Below are positions 12,901-25,692 of a DNA stretch of 64,000 nucleotides, piece after piece (the first letter of the stretch is position 1; each line of letters starts with the position of its first letter). A program made the translations under genes and the position numbers. The DNA comes from Trochalopteron elliotii (taxonomy: Eukaryota; Chordata; Aves; Passeriformes; Leiothrichidae), in contig JANPWX010000008.1 in the NCBI GenBank assembly GCA_024734555.1, positions 6,617,652 through 6,681,651 of the forward strand, in the 5' to 3' direction. The notes under the pieces are model-generated. The model ran no database searches, was not told where the DNA came from, and was given only the letters and a program-made list of their open reading frames with translations.

Positions 12901-15900
12901 GATAAATATCCTGGTATTCTGCTGGGTCTCAGAACACAGCAGAAAAATAAGTGTAATCCACTTTCCATGTAATGTCTTCTTGCTTCTTAGAGAGTTTGAG
13001 TAATTTCACTGGTGGTTCTCCCATTTCTTATCTATGCCAACAACTATAACTTCTGGCATCCAATTACTCTATGGTCCTGAGTTTGAAGACATTTCCTTGC
13101 ATGGCTTTTGGTAAAAGCAAGATCTATGAGTTTACTCAGTTTGGCCTTTCAGAAAAGCACCCTAAACCCAAGCAGTGCCCTGACAATATGGTTGGATGTG
13201 TGGTCCCAGCTCCAGCAGCCTTTATAAATGACATAATGACATGGGGACCTGTGTACCTGAGCTGCAATTCAGTCCAGGAGAGTGGTTGGGATAAAAGGTG
13301 CTGATGGGAAACTCAGGATCTCTCTCATGAGAAGTCAGGTTAGGACAGAAAATGTTTCCCTGTTTCCTCTTGAAATTTATGGAATAAATGGATTGACTGG
13401 ACCAGGAAAATATAGTGTCTCCAGCCTGTAGCTGAGAGCTTCAGTCAGAGTGCAAAGGTTCGTTTCTCAAATGATGTATTTGTTTATTTGTATCTCTTAC
13501 ATCTCTTACAATTTTCAATATACAATTACACTAAGTGGTGATTATTTTTTTGTTTGCTTCTTTAATAGCATTTACCTCTGGGTTGTTCAGCTACCATTTT
13601 TTATGACTGAAAATTGGTTTTAAAGTTTTCTCTTTCCTCCTGATAGCATTACAAAAATTTAAGTGCTTTTATTATTATATTTTTCTTTATTTTTGAAGAG
13701 AAGCTGTAATACCAACATATGGCCAAAATACTGGCTTCTCAAAGTTTCAATATGTAGTCAGGCTGTGCAGGGGAGAATATGCAATGGTAAATATTTTAAA
13801 TCTGAGTCGTATGAAGGCATGGTAAAGCCAAGGGTGTGAAGGGGATGTGGTGGCTGATTCCTGGATGTACAAACTGTTTTAAATATTTTCTTGCTAGAAA
13901 ATTTCTTTTTTTTTTTTTTTTTTGTAATGAACTGAAGACGAACTTTCCTGTTTTCTGGACATTGAACCCATTGGTTTTCACCTGATGCAGTGCTCTGTCA
14001 TTAACTCATCAAAGGACTCACTCTTTGGAGCCTCATCAGGAGAAAGCCAGTATACTAAACCTCTGGAAATCATCTCTGCAGTGCAAAAGAGCAGCAGTCC
14101 AATGGATTGTGTGACATGGCAGGTCTTGAAAGCACAGCACATCAAGGAAGGAAGGAAGGCATTCCGTAACTTCAAGGGTATTTGGCTGTTATTTTTAGAA
14201 TTATTTGACTGACAGATCACTATGCAACAGTGGTGTGTATGGGTAGAGCTAGTAAAATAGTGCTGGAGATGGTTATAGTCTGATGTAACTCCAGTGTGAT
14301 GACAACTCCCTGGCACTTATTGGCTTTTTATCCCTGACATGCAATGTTCTACTTGTCAGCCTTCTTTTGTTTTCCATGGCTTGTTTCTCCTTGCTTTCCA
14401 CACCACACAACAGTGAGCAAATGAAAAGGATCCTTTTATGAGTTAATGAATACCTTTTGTGGTTTTACATATTCCATTTTGGGTATAGGAGAAATGTGGC
14501 TGAGCCTGGGGTGGCAAAATGGGTACCTGCAAATAAAATGGCACCTAATTTAAAATAAAGTGAGACCTTCTTCCTCCCCACTGCAAGAATGAAACAGTCT
14601 CTCAGCATGGGACTTTGCCTTGGGTGGGTCACTGGTGTAGAAATCCAGTTTTCTTACTCCCATTTTTCCTGTCAAACCTGACATACTTAGAAAAGGCAAA
14701 ACATGACCAAAAGAAGATCCCAACAAAGAAATGTACCTTTTTCTCTGCATACTCTGCAGATTTCATCAGGCTTTCACCAGGCAGTCATATGGCCTGCTGG
14801 ATAAAAGTAAAATAGCTTAAACAATTTTGTTCCAAGAACTTTTTATGGCTGCTTCAAGACTGAGCCCTGATCCTTGTTTTGATGTCTTAGAGAATACCGA
14901 GAACTTTTGCTGTCACTGTGCAAAAGGTCAAATTTTATGCCCTGTGACAACACAGCTGCATTCAGGGAAAACTGCTGTTGTTATTGCATTAAATTGGTCA
15001 TTTTATGCTCTCCAGAATGTCCATCTCTTTTCAAGGGTTTAAATCCAAGAGGAAATCCCACTAAGATCAAATAACATTACAGTATAGGAAGAATAAGAAT
15101 ATATGCACACCCTATATAGACATGACAAACAGTAAATATAAAAATCATACCTATCACGCGAGTCCTAAACTAAGGAATTTTAAGAGGAAGAAAAAGCATA
15201 AGATATACTCCATAATAATGAAATGAAATTATTATAAAAGAATGATGACAGACTTGCTTTTAATTAAAATAACACCTGTTGGATTAAGTTTCAAAGGAGT
15301 GATCAAAGAAAATACTGAGCAAGAAACAAGGGACACAGTAAGTGTTTAGTAGATCAAAACATAAAATGTTTCAGAGAAGTATGAGATGTAAAAGGGAAAA
15401 AAACATTGGGGATTATGTTGGGATTAACTGAAACTTGACTAAAGAAGCAACACTCCTGAACAAATAATATTACATTAAACTAATTAGAGTTTAGAAGATG
15501 AAATTGTTAGAGTTTGCTATCTCAGCTGTTTCTTTAAACTGAAAAAGGGAATAATCCATATTGTAAAAATAGTTAGTGGTTCAGAGGGCAGAAGCTATAA
15601 AATACTGCTGAAGTTTGGAGAAACAATAACAAAATCCACAAAAAAGTGCAGCCTGCGGCCCAAGTCCTTGGAAACCTTAGACATGGGAAGAGCTCTTTGT
15701 GAGTCCATTTACTGGACTTGGGAGCAGTACTGCTATCAGCAAGGTGTACATGGCTGCTTTGGGATGTACCCAAAATCCAGGACGTTTTGTCTGCAGTTTA
15801 AGACAGAGTAGTTTAACTGCAGTTAAAACCATCACAGGAAACAAATTTATTTTCAATTGGAGGGTATTCTTCCCCACTGTTGCTGTCCTAGAGATAGACT

Positions 15901-18599
15901 TCTCGGTTTTTATTTTCAATTTTACTCTGAAGATTTTTTGTACTGCAAAGTTTTTACTTAGTAAAGATGTCTAGTGTTCAGTTCTGATGGCTTTCAAGCC
16001 CCATTTAAATCAATAGGGATTGTGAATGCCAGAAATTCATAAGAAGACTTCAGCTCCAGCTCTTTCCACACTGAAAACTTGTGGAGGATGTTATGGCTGA
16101 CTGCTGGCTCCTCTTGCTGGTGAAAGATGCTGAGGCAGGCAGCCAGCCAGCTGCTCTCCCCAGGAGGGAGTTAGTCCCTGGATCTCAGTTTGGGAACGGC
16201 TGTCTTAAATAATTTTGTTCAAATATAGTGCCTTTTATGTTCCGTCCAATTCTCTGTCCCTCTCGCAGTTACCATTTCACATGGGAAGCATGTACCCTTT
16301 CTTCTTGTTTCTCTCCTTTTATTGAGATGGGCTGTCAGTATTTCACTCCCAGCCTGTTACATACTTAAACACATATATGTATGTGTGTATCCTATGGCAG
16401 AGAGAGGTAACAAGAAGTGAATTTGATCCTAAGCTTCTAGGATTCTAGGAATTGCACAGCAAATATGAAGCAAGACTGTGTTGCACAGCCACAGACTCAA
16501 GCTATTCTTACTTAAAATGTTTGAATAAAGTCTCGGAAATTAAAATGTGTTTTACATGTTTGGGTTTTTTTATAAGCGTACTATATTGTGTATGTGATTA
16601 GTACATTCTATTAGGTGATGAGCAAAAGTATTTTTGACATCTTGTAAATGGTAATTATCTGTTTCCTAAGTAATTTTTTAGCTGGCTGATGAAGGTTTTT
16701 GATATTCTGTTTATCACAGTTTAAGGGCTGATTTGAAAATCACAGCATGGCCCTACAGACACTGTACTCCAGCAAACAGATGGTAGAGAGCCATCAGATG
16801 TAACCTATGAACAAACAAAGACAGCTGAAGTTTGGTATTGAGTTTTGAAAATGAGATGTAATTGTGTTATGGAAGTGTAAGTATGCTGTGAAATAATCTT
16901 ACCCTGCCTGTACAAGCTCTATTTAATCTGGCATGATAATATCTTTTTTTTTTTTTTTTCTTTTTTCCATTTTTTTTCTGTATTACTGAAACTTCCAGCT
17001 TTGGTGCAGTAGGAAAATCATCATGTCTGATCAACAGTTAGGAAAATGGGAATAAATGGGTTGCATGTGTATGTTTTTTCCTTTGTGAAGTACATAGGGC
17101 CACTGAATGACAAACAGACTCCATGAAGTTGTTTACCAAGGGGAAGAAACAAATAAGGCCCAAAGCCACCAGGCTCTTCACAAAACAGAGAGAATACTAC
17201 TGTTTTGGAAAGCGTGCAAGAGAATTTGCTTCTAAAATAGAAAGGATTATGTGAATATGTTGTCTTTCCTAAACATAGACAAAAGGTGAAGAGATCACAC
17301 AATATTTGTTTTTCCACTGGATGGTTAATTGAATGTGTTTAGGGTGGATGGGGGGATTCTCCTCCACTGGTAACACATAGTATGAGAAGAAATTGCAGAG
17401 GAGTGCTCAACACTTAGAGGTCAGGAAGGTGAAAGCACGCCAAAAGCTTTGCTAGGAGGCTCAAACATTTTTGTGGTTTCATGTGTTTACCTTAGCAATG
17501 ATAGAAGATTTAGACAATTACCCAACAGTCTCAACAGTGTCTTGTCGGGCAGCACTGCATCTCCTCTTCAGTAATGTCCCTGGGAGCCTGATATTTTGAG
17601 CATTTTCATTCAAGTGTTGGTATAATCAGGTCTGATATAATTAGGAGTTAAAGAATGGTGGCTGAAATGATCCAGTTAGAGGAGATTAACTGGAGCTTGT
17701 GGGCAGAAGAGAGAAGTTGTGATGCCTTCATTAGAGCTCAGTCCAGGTCTGCATATTTTCTGTTGCTGCTGATTCATCATAGCTAAGAAGGGCATTCATT
17801 TTTGAAGGTTTGCTGTACGTTTTCAAGGAAATTGGTAAAAAACTTTCCACTTTTTGCTGCAGGCTGACATTGGAGCACTGTAGCACAAATCCTTGATTCT
17901 CACATACTCAGTAAAGAGTTAATTAGTTTGGTGCCTCAAAGGAAACCACACTTTTCAGTTTCTAGTGTGAAGCAAAGGTGTCCATAAGGCCTCTTTCTCA
18001 CTGCCAATTGTTTCACTTTATGGCACTTTTAATTCAGTTACACCTTCCTTTTGTTCCTTTCCTATTTGTTTTTATGTCTTCTTTTCCTTTTCATCCCTCT
18101 CTTTATTACTTCCTGAGGGTGTGTTTTTCTTTTCTCTTTGAGTTCTCTGTTTTCTAGGTTTTTCTTGTCAGTGCAGCAGCAGTAGATATTCAGTTGTTTT
18201 CTAGAAGAGCCACTTCTACTTGCCCTGGTCTTCTCTTTTTTGTCTGTAGGAGATAAATAGAAGAGGGAAACCAAAAAGTGAAGTATCTCTGCTGAGAGGG
18301 AAACCTTGGGTTCACAATAGACAATATACCTGTGTTATAATGAGCTGTGGCTAGGATACAGGCCAAAAAAGTGAGGAGCAAGAAGTGCACAAGGACAATT
18401 TGAATACACCAATTTCACAAAACAGCAGTGCAGAAATCTTGCTGGAACGAGCCTTCTGCTAGTTTTTCAGCATTTCCAAATTTGCCTTGGCTAGTAACAA
18501 GGCTTCCACCATATCAGTCTCTACTATTAACTGAGGTTGTTTTAAAGTGAAAAAAATTCCCCATGCCTACAGTAGCAGGGAGAGGATAGGTTTGGGCCA
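9971..18599. other. Non-coding stretch, no recognisable gene
   Basis: AT-rich sequence without a gene or transposon I recognise. It contains an 18-T run at 13,906-13,923, a 16-T run at 16,944-16,959, a 10-bp tandem duplication at about 13,492-13,511 and an AAGG repeat at 14,144-14,159. A segment at about 14,000-14,200 is open on both strands and is discussed as a finding. The sequence ends at an assembly gap. Confidence 0.7.
13906..13923. repeat. Poly-T tract (18 T)
   Basis: An uninterrupted run of 18 T. It could be a pyrimidine tract in front of the AG at 13,936-13,937, or simply low complexity. No retrotransposed gene body was seen next to it. Confidence 0.8.
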
Positions 18600-18979
18600 N
18601 NNNNNNNNNNNNNNNNNNNNNNNNNNNNNNNNNNNNNNNNNNNNNNNNNNNNNNNNNNNNNNNNNNNNNNNNNNNNNNNNNNNNNNNNNNNNNNNNNNNN
18701 NNNNNNNNNNNNNNNNNNNNNNNNNNNNNNNNNNNNNNNNNNNNNNNNNNNNNNNNNNNNNNNNNNNNNNNNNNNNNNNNNNNNNNNNNNNNNNNNNNNN
18801 NNNNNNNNNNNNNNNNNNNNNNNNNNNNNNNNNNNNNNNNNNNNNNNNNNNNNNNNNNNNNNNNNNNNNNNNNNNNNNNNNNNNNNNNNNNNNNNNNNNN
18901 NNNNNNNNNNNNNNNNNNNNNNNNNNNNNNNNNNNNNNNNNNNNNNNNNNNNNNNNNNNNNNNNNNNNNNNNNNNNNNN
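18600..18979. other. Assembly gap (380 N)
   Basis: 380 consecutive N. The left flank is ordinary AT-rich sequence, while the right flank begins directly inside GC- and CpG-rich DNA. The missing bases are therefore probably the GC-rich core of the adjacent CpG island, a type of sequence often lost from bird assemblies. Any reading frame that spans this block is an artefact of the N. Confidence 0.99.
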
Positions 18980-19460
18980 GTTTCATGTAATATGGATCGG
19001 CTGTGCCGTGCGAGGCTCGGAGCGCTCGCCTCGGGCTGCCCCGGGCTTGCCCCGGGTGAGCAGCGGCGGTGAAGCGTGTGAGGGGCCGCGGCCGGGAGCC
19101 TGCAGGGACCGGGCTGCCGGACCCGCTGTCCTCGGGCACACGCTGCGGCCGGTTTGGTACGATCTCGTTACGCGTGCACGCCAGAGGCTGGTGATGTGCA
19201 GCACTCCCGAAATGAACTTTTAAGTCAAAGTACAGTTTGTCAAGGCACATCTTGTTTTGTAACTGAGGACGGTGGAGGGCCCTGCGAATCTTTGGGAAGC
19301 GGGAATTTCTCGCGCAGCAGTACGGTGTTGTTAACTCGCAGACTTTGTCGCTTGCGATGGACTGATGTGAACTCTGATTTACCGGCCAGATTACAGCAGT
19401 CGATGTCTTCGGTGATGTTCAGAAATTTGGCGTTAAACCACTCGATTTAAGGACCTGCTG
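18980..19460. promoter_or_regulatory. CpG island, probable promoter, truncated by the gap
   Basis: I counted 27 CpG dinucleotides by eye in 18,980-19,200, in sequence of roughly two-thirds GC. That is close to the number expected from base composition, whereas the rest of the window is strongly CpG-depleted. About 15 more CpGs follow in 19,201-19,460, forming a shore. CpG islands of this kind mark most vertebrate housekeeping and developmental promoters. The left part of the island is in the gap, so the transcription start and its orientation cannot be read directly. On the plus strand an ATG at 18,992 opens a short arginine-rich frame that meets a good splice donor (CCCGG|GTGAGC, exon end 19,055). 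I saw no comparably good minus-strand donor in the visible part of the island, which weakly favours rightward transcription. No TATA box is visible. Confidence 0.8.
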
Positions 19461-22400
19461 AATGTAAATTACAGAAAGCGTCACTGTTGAGGAGTCCCTT
19501 GTAGATAAAACCAGAGGTCTGTCTGAGCGTCCTGGGTGTGACGGTGCAGAAAGCAGTGCCTGAGGGGGAGTAAAAATAAGGTAGGCATGTAAGGATAATT
19601 CTCCAGAAGGCTCTCTCAGCATGCAATAATTTGAAGCTTGGATGCTTTCTAAGGGAAAGCTGGTGTCTTTATGGCACTCACTGATTTCTCCTTTCCATGA
19701 ACTGCTCTGAGTGCCCCTTGACCCTGTGTAAACTTTTAACAATGTGCTGTGAGAAGGAATTTCATAGCTTTAACTTTACACCATGTCAAACCCCATAGCA
19801 TTTTATTCTGAACCTTTGATAGTATCTATGTCCTGACATAGATAGCAGAATTGGTCTCTGTTTCTCTCTGTCCCATTCATGCTTTTATAAACTTCCAGTG
19901 TGTTCTGTGCTGTTTCCTTTTCAGGCCAAAATGCTTCTTCTGCTTTACTTAAAGTGTAGCTTAAGAGGAGGGAAATAAGCAGAGACATAGTTATTTTCTG
20001 AGAATGGACCATTTTGAATGACAGGTATGTTAAGGTTAGGATGTTAAAAATCTCTGGGACTTACTCGTGGAAGGAGTGAACATTGGAGTGACAGAATGGC
20101 TACCGTGTGATTGCCTATAGAGGACAAAATCTCCTCTGTCTGATGATTAGCATGGCTTTACAGCACCAGCTATTCCTCCTTCCTTTTACTGGCAGAGGCT
20201 GCATGTGCAGGGAGTGGGTTTCTTTCAGAGGTTTTTGAAAGCAAGCACAAACTCAACTAGCATTTTACTATTAGAGTGGTATCATGGATTCATAATGTAT
20301 TTGTAAGAAGATTCTCTGGTTCTTGTGTTGGAACTTTGCATTGTTAGGAAACAGTTTTGCAGTTATTTTAAAATAAGGAATCCATCACAGTAAATACAAC
20401 CTGAGGATCTTGATTCTCTTCCCACAACCTACTGCTCTGCTTGGCTTCAGCTGAGCTGCCCTTGATTGACACTTGTGCAATCAGGGAAAAAAGACCCTCA
20501 GGCCTTTGGGATAGCTGTATCTGTATCTGTACTTATCTGTGTGTGTAATCCTGATTTACAGCAGTCCTTCCTGTGGGTCAGGATACTGAATGCTCGCTTC
20601 AAGTTGGCGCTTAAATACTTGCTTAATTTTAAGGGTATGAGGGGGGTCCATTTTAATTGGTGCACTTGTGTAATTAAAGTGATGCATGTGCTGGGGCCTT
20701 TGCTGCAGCAAGACTGGAGAATTCATCTCTTGACAGAATGGAGCCCTCAAGTTTTGAAACTCCCTTTGAAAGAGCTTTGATTGGTGATGATGTAAACTGA
20801 CAGATTCACAAAGGCTGTTCCCAGCATCTGGTCTTTCTTGCCTGTTTCTGTCAGTCTTCCCTGCATATTGTTTCCTACAAAACAAGACCTTCAATAAGTA
20901 AGACACAATATCTGTTGTCAGGTGTAAGGAAACAATGAGAGGAAGTCTGATGCTCAGGTGGGAAATGATGTGTTACTACTCCCAAGAAATAAGAACTTTT
21001 TTTAGGAGAAGGTTTATGCATTGCTCTGTGTCCTTAACTGCTGATTGCTTGATGCTGACTACAAAGCACTTATCCAGACTGTAAATCCTGAGGGGAAGGG
21101 GCTGCTTTGCTTTGTCTTACAAATGTGGCACTTGATGCAGTATGCTGGGAAGAGTGAAGGGCTGCCTCTGGGTCCAGCCTGTGCTGCTGCTAACAACAGC
21201 CATTCTAAGTAGTTTACAGCCTTTAAACAGAATATGGACCAAACCAGAAAAGTCTCTAAAAACTTGTAACAGGTATTTTCTACCAATCTTAAGGTAATTT
21301 CCAGGATAGTATAGTACATAAACCAGCATGGTTTTCTTGGTTGTCATTACTCTATCTTATGAAGTTGGTGAGTAGAGATATATTAGTAGGTGACTCGTAA
21401 GTGCCAAAAAGTGCTGACCTTTGTGCTGTAAATACTGCAAATATAGAACAGAAACAAATTAGTAGATCTATTGGTGGTACCCCATAAACCAAACTATAAA
21501 ATATATCTTAGACTTAATGCCATTCAGATTTTTGTTCCTTTTCAGAAGATACGAGCTATTTTTAAGTTGCGTCAAACAAACTGAGAATCTTGCTGCTGAT
21601 AGGCAAAATTTGGAGGAAACTGATTTGAAAACACTGCAGTTTTATCTAAGGTTCCACGTGTCAAGCTGTTTTTTTCCCTAGTGCACGTTTCAAATTGGGC
21701 TTGGTTCTAGTGAGCTCTTTCCTCTTGCTGTTTTGTATTTAGTTGAGGTAGCTAAAATGTAATGAGAGTTATAGGATAAGTTTTGAAAAAGTCTTCAAAT
21801 TGTAGCATTCTGATGATGTCTATGAATTGCATTGTTCTATATATCAACAACCTTGTTCTTTTGAGAGCCTTAAAGGAGGAAAGATTTATCTATTACAGCA
21901 TCTGTAAGCGCTGGACTCTTTTGTAATAAGGAAATGATTTTGAGGTAACTGAAATACCTTATAATGTAGCATTTGATTACATTATACCAGTTTTTTCATG
22001 CGTCACATTACTGAGTTTACTTTTCTCTGCTTAAAACGTCAACACCTCATCAAGCTGTAAAAAAAATTCCTATGTGATCAATTATTCTTTATGATGGGCC
22101 CATGCCAGAGTGTGCATGCGTACCCAGGTGTGAATGCTTACACAGTGTGCACAGAGAGGAGTGTGTGTCTGTGGTAATATAGGCAGTATGTTTTAACTGC
22201 TGTCATGTACAGACTGTGTTGCAGGATTGTGATAAGCAGCCAAATGCAGAGGAACCTCTTTCCTCTGGTATTGTGTCTCAAGGCAGGGGTCCCCAGTCTG
22301 TTGCTGCTTCAGCCTTTCTCTCACAGGATCACTCACAGGGGCTTGCATACTCAGCCCAGCTGCCTGCTTTTCTGCTGCTTGTCACAGTGAGTATCTCTTA

Positions 22401-24715
22401 GGCCTCCAAGCCTATGTCAGATTTGGTTACAATTGGCCAATAGACTCAAAATTTACTAGAGAGGGTCTGGCAGACATGTTTATGCACAGATAAGCAAGTC
22501 TAAACATTGCCTTGGGAAAGTAGGCTGAAGGAGTTATTTTCTGTTGGAGTTGGGATGCAGAGCAAGTCCTCATCTGGTGGCACAATGACCAGCAGGGAGG
22601 GCATTTGCATGGAAGTCACAGTCACAATTCTGAGCCTTACATAATTGCTGTTTTGGAGTCATCTGTGGCAGCTTGCAGGGCTGCACATACAGGTCCAGAG
22701 TTTGCAAACTCTGAATGTAATGAAGAGACTGGAGCAGCAATGTGAGCATGGGGAGAGCACCATGTAGGGTTAGGTTCACCCTTCACGTGTTCCAGAAAGC
22801 TTTTTCAGTAGTGAATGAATTGTAATATACAGGAACCTGAATGACACAGGTCTCAAGAAGTTTCTTCCCCTGAATCCAACTGTGTTACACATTAAAATTA
22901 ATTCAGTGCTGAAGTCAAAATGCATTGCTACCAACCTCTACTCTGTGATGCCATTAAGCAAAAGATTGCTGTTTTGCAGACCAGGATGAATAAAGGCACA
23001 TAATTAAAAATGTTTGTTCTTTAAAGCTGCCACTTATTTCCTTAACACAAAAATAACTGTTGCTGTTTTGCTGACACAAAAAGAAATATTCTTTGGTGTT
23101 CAGAAAAATGGCACATCTAAAGCCTAAAATACAAAATAGATTGCATATAAGACATATTTGTAAAGTAGCCACTTAAAAGTTTTTAAAAGGTTAAGTTATT
23201 CAAGACCTGTTCCCTGAAGCTACAAACGTATTTGTTCATGCATAACTTCACTAAGGAATACTTATATGAATAAAATTACGCACTTACAGGTTTGTAAAAT
23301 GAAGACTGTAATTAGCTCTAGGTTAATTCCCCTGCTTCCTAATTAAAAACACACAGGTCAGTTAAGGATCAAAGGAGACATTACCTTTGTGATTATCTTC
23401 CTTGGCAGAAATAGCTGTTCTGATAAATATTTCAATTTTACTATTATCTGACCTTTTGTCCAATTTGCTTTCCTTTATCCTTGCCAATTTTGGCCAAGGA
23501 GAAAGTGTTGTATTTAAAACAGACCATGAAAAGTTGAAATGCTGACTCTCATAGTTTGGGCACATATGTCTTTTAGGGGAAAAAACTGGTGGGTGAAAGG
23601 GTATATATGATTTGCCTTGGATTTGATAATGTGTACATGAGCTGGATCTGGCTACTTTGTTTATTTGTCTCTCCTACCTACACAAATGCAGCTTTATTTG
23701 TAACTAGATAGTTAAATAAAGTTTCCTTCATGTGTCTGACAGCTTGTCTCTTCCCCAATAAAGTGATGATGGAATGGCATGCAGAGGTGTGCATTTTGAG
23801 TACAGGTCATACCTGTATGGTATATACAGCTATACAGTTTATACAGCTAAATCTTTGCTGGTCAGATTTGCTTCAGAGCCTGTTGAGTGTATGTGAGAAG
23901 ATTTGGACAAGGCAAAAAAATACTTGCTTCTCTGCCAGATGTATTGCAAAGTCAGGACAGTGTAATGGAGATAAGGTTAATTAGCTATTTGCATTTGCTA
24001 CTGAAGTTGGATGAATAGGGTTTTTTCCCTAACAGGGAATTTCTCTTCAGGCATAACTATCTGGTAGCTTGTTAAAATGAGTAGAGCAAGACTTTTATAG
24101 CCTGCAGAAATGCAATTAAATGTATGCAGGTATCATAGACTTCTTTTATTTGTAGGCAAGTCTTGTAGTGTCTTGTCCTACCAGAAAATCGAAGCAGGGA
24201 AACCCTTCAAACTGAGCAGGGTTGTGCTCCTTCAAGGACAAGCCATAGGATGGATCCTTGTCATCTCTGTATGTCTGCTTCTGTCCAATGAGGTGCAGTC
24301 ACAGGCACTCCTTTAAAGTGTTTTGACACCCTGGGTCAAGAATGAGGTCAAGTCCAAGCTGCTGCTGTTGATGGACAGAATAAAACTAAAGATACGCAGG
24401 AGATTGTTTTGCCTTTCATCATTAAAAATATTAATACAAATTGTCTTTTTCCTTTATTCACAAGCACACCTAGGTAGACATTCAGGGCTCCTGCATTCAG
24501 TCCCTTGCAACTATTAACAAAATTGAAACTTTGAATCTGTTGTGCTGATGATTTTAAAATACTGGTATGCTTTCTTTCTGAACGATGGTAAGAAGGGCTT
24601 TGTCTTAAGATTGCCTCTGATTTCTGCATGCAGACTACAGTCTGTCAACTTGGTGGTTTTCACAGGACATCCATCATTCTCACATGAAGTGAACTTCTCA
24701 CAGTGGGAAACATTT
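19461..24715. other. Non-coding stretch downstream of the CpG island
   Basis: CpG density falls off quickly and the sequence becomes ordinary AT-rich DNA. I recognise no gene, RNA or transposon. One segment (24,156-24,316) has an acceptor-like site followed by an open frame and is listed as a low-confidence finding. If the island is a rightward promoter, this would be the start of a long first intron. Confidence 0.65.
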
Positions 24716-25692
24716 ATAGAACCATAGAACCATGGAATCATTAAGGTTGGAAGAGACCATCAAGATCATCAAATCCAATGGTCAGTGTAGCACCACTACC
24801 ATGTTCACCACTAAACCATGTCCTCAGGTGCCATACCCACATTTTTTGAACACTTCCAGGGACGGCGATTCTACCACCTCCTTGGGTAATCTGTTCCAAT
24901 GCTTGACTACCCTTTCCATGAAAAAAAAAAAATCTGGTATCTAATCTAAACCAGTCCTGACGCAAGAGACCATTTGCACTCATCCTGTCACCTGTTACCT
25001 GGAAGAAGAGGCTGACCCCCACCTGTCTACACCCTCCTGTCAGGGAGTTGTAGAGCAGTAAGTTGACCCCTGAGCTGCCTCTTCTCCATGCTAAACACCC
25101 CCAGCTCCCTCACCCACTCCTCACAGGACTTGTTCTCCAGACCCTTCCCCAGCTCCACTGCCCTTCTCTGGACACTCCCCACCAGCACCTCACTGTTCTT
25201 GTAGTGAGGGCCCAGAACTGGACACAGCTCTCGAGGCGTGACCTCCCCAATGCTGAGCACAGGGGCACAGTCACTGCCCTGCTCCTGCTGCCCACACTGC
25301 TGCTGATCCAGGCCAGGATGCCCTTGGCCTTCTTGGCCCCCTGGGCACAGCTGGCTCATGTTCAGCCACTGTCACCAGCACCCTCAGGTCCTTTTCCACT
25401 GGGCAGCTTCTCAGCCACTCTGTCCCAGCCTGTAGCACTTCATGGGGTGATTGTAACCCAAAGGCAAGACCTGGTACTCAGCTTTGTTGAATCTCATACC
25501 ATTGGCCTCAGCCCATTGTTCCAGCCTGTCCAGCTCCCTCTGCAGAGCCTCCTTAGCCTCCAGTAGATCAACATTCCCACCCAACTTGGTGCCATGCACA
25601 AATTTGTTAGAGTGCACTTGATCCCTTTGCCTTGGTCATCACTAGTCACTGGCCTCCAGTTGGGTTTAATTGCCTTCACTACCATTTCACAG
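24716..25692 (-). mobile_element. CR1 non-LTR retrotransposon, 5'-truncated copy with 3' end
   Basis: This is the largest transposon in the window. The 3' end of the element is at 24,716-24,760, where the plus strand shows two ATAGAACC-type units and the GGTTGGAAGAGACC block typical of CR1 3' ends. Reading leftward on the minus strand from 25,617, the end of the CR1 reverse-transcriptase ORF is clear: KLGGNVDLLEA, ALQRELDRLEQWAEANGM, FNKAEYQVL, then [16 protein letters not shown] and EKRQLRGQL. These pieces lie in different frames, so the copy has several frameshifts. The catalytic FADD box is replaced by FVHG (25,591-25,602), so no active polymerase can be made. Compared with CR1 sequence as I remember it, a segment is missing near 25,635, where the sequence jumps to the block at 25,642-25,692. 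The copy is old and inactive. Confidence 0.95.

Noticed and set aside
18547..19250. Long open frames on both strands across 18,547-19,250
   Set aside because: Most of their length is N; the frames are open only because the gap contains no stops.
20590..20620. TGCTCGCTTC, a 10-base match to the start of U6 snRNA
   Set aside because: Similarity stops at once; the rest of the conserved U6 sequence is absent.
25063..25566. 167-codon plus-strand open frame
   Set aside because: It is the antisense of the CR1 reverse-transcriptase region; the real coding relic is on the minus strand.
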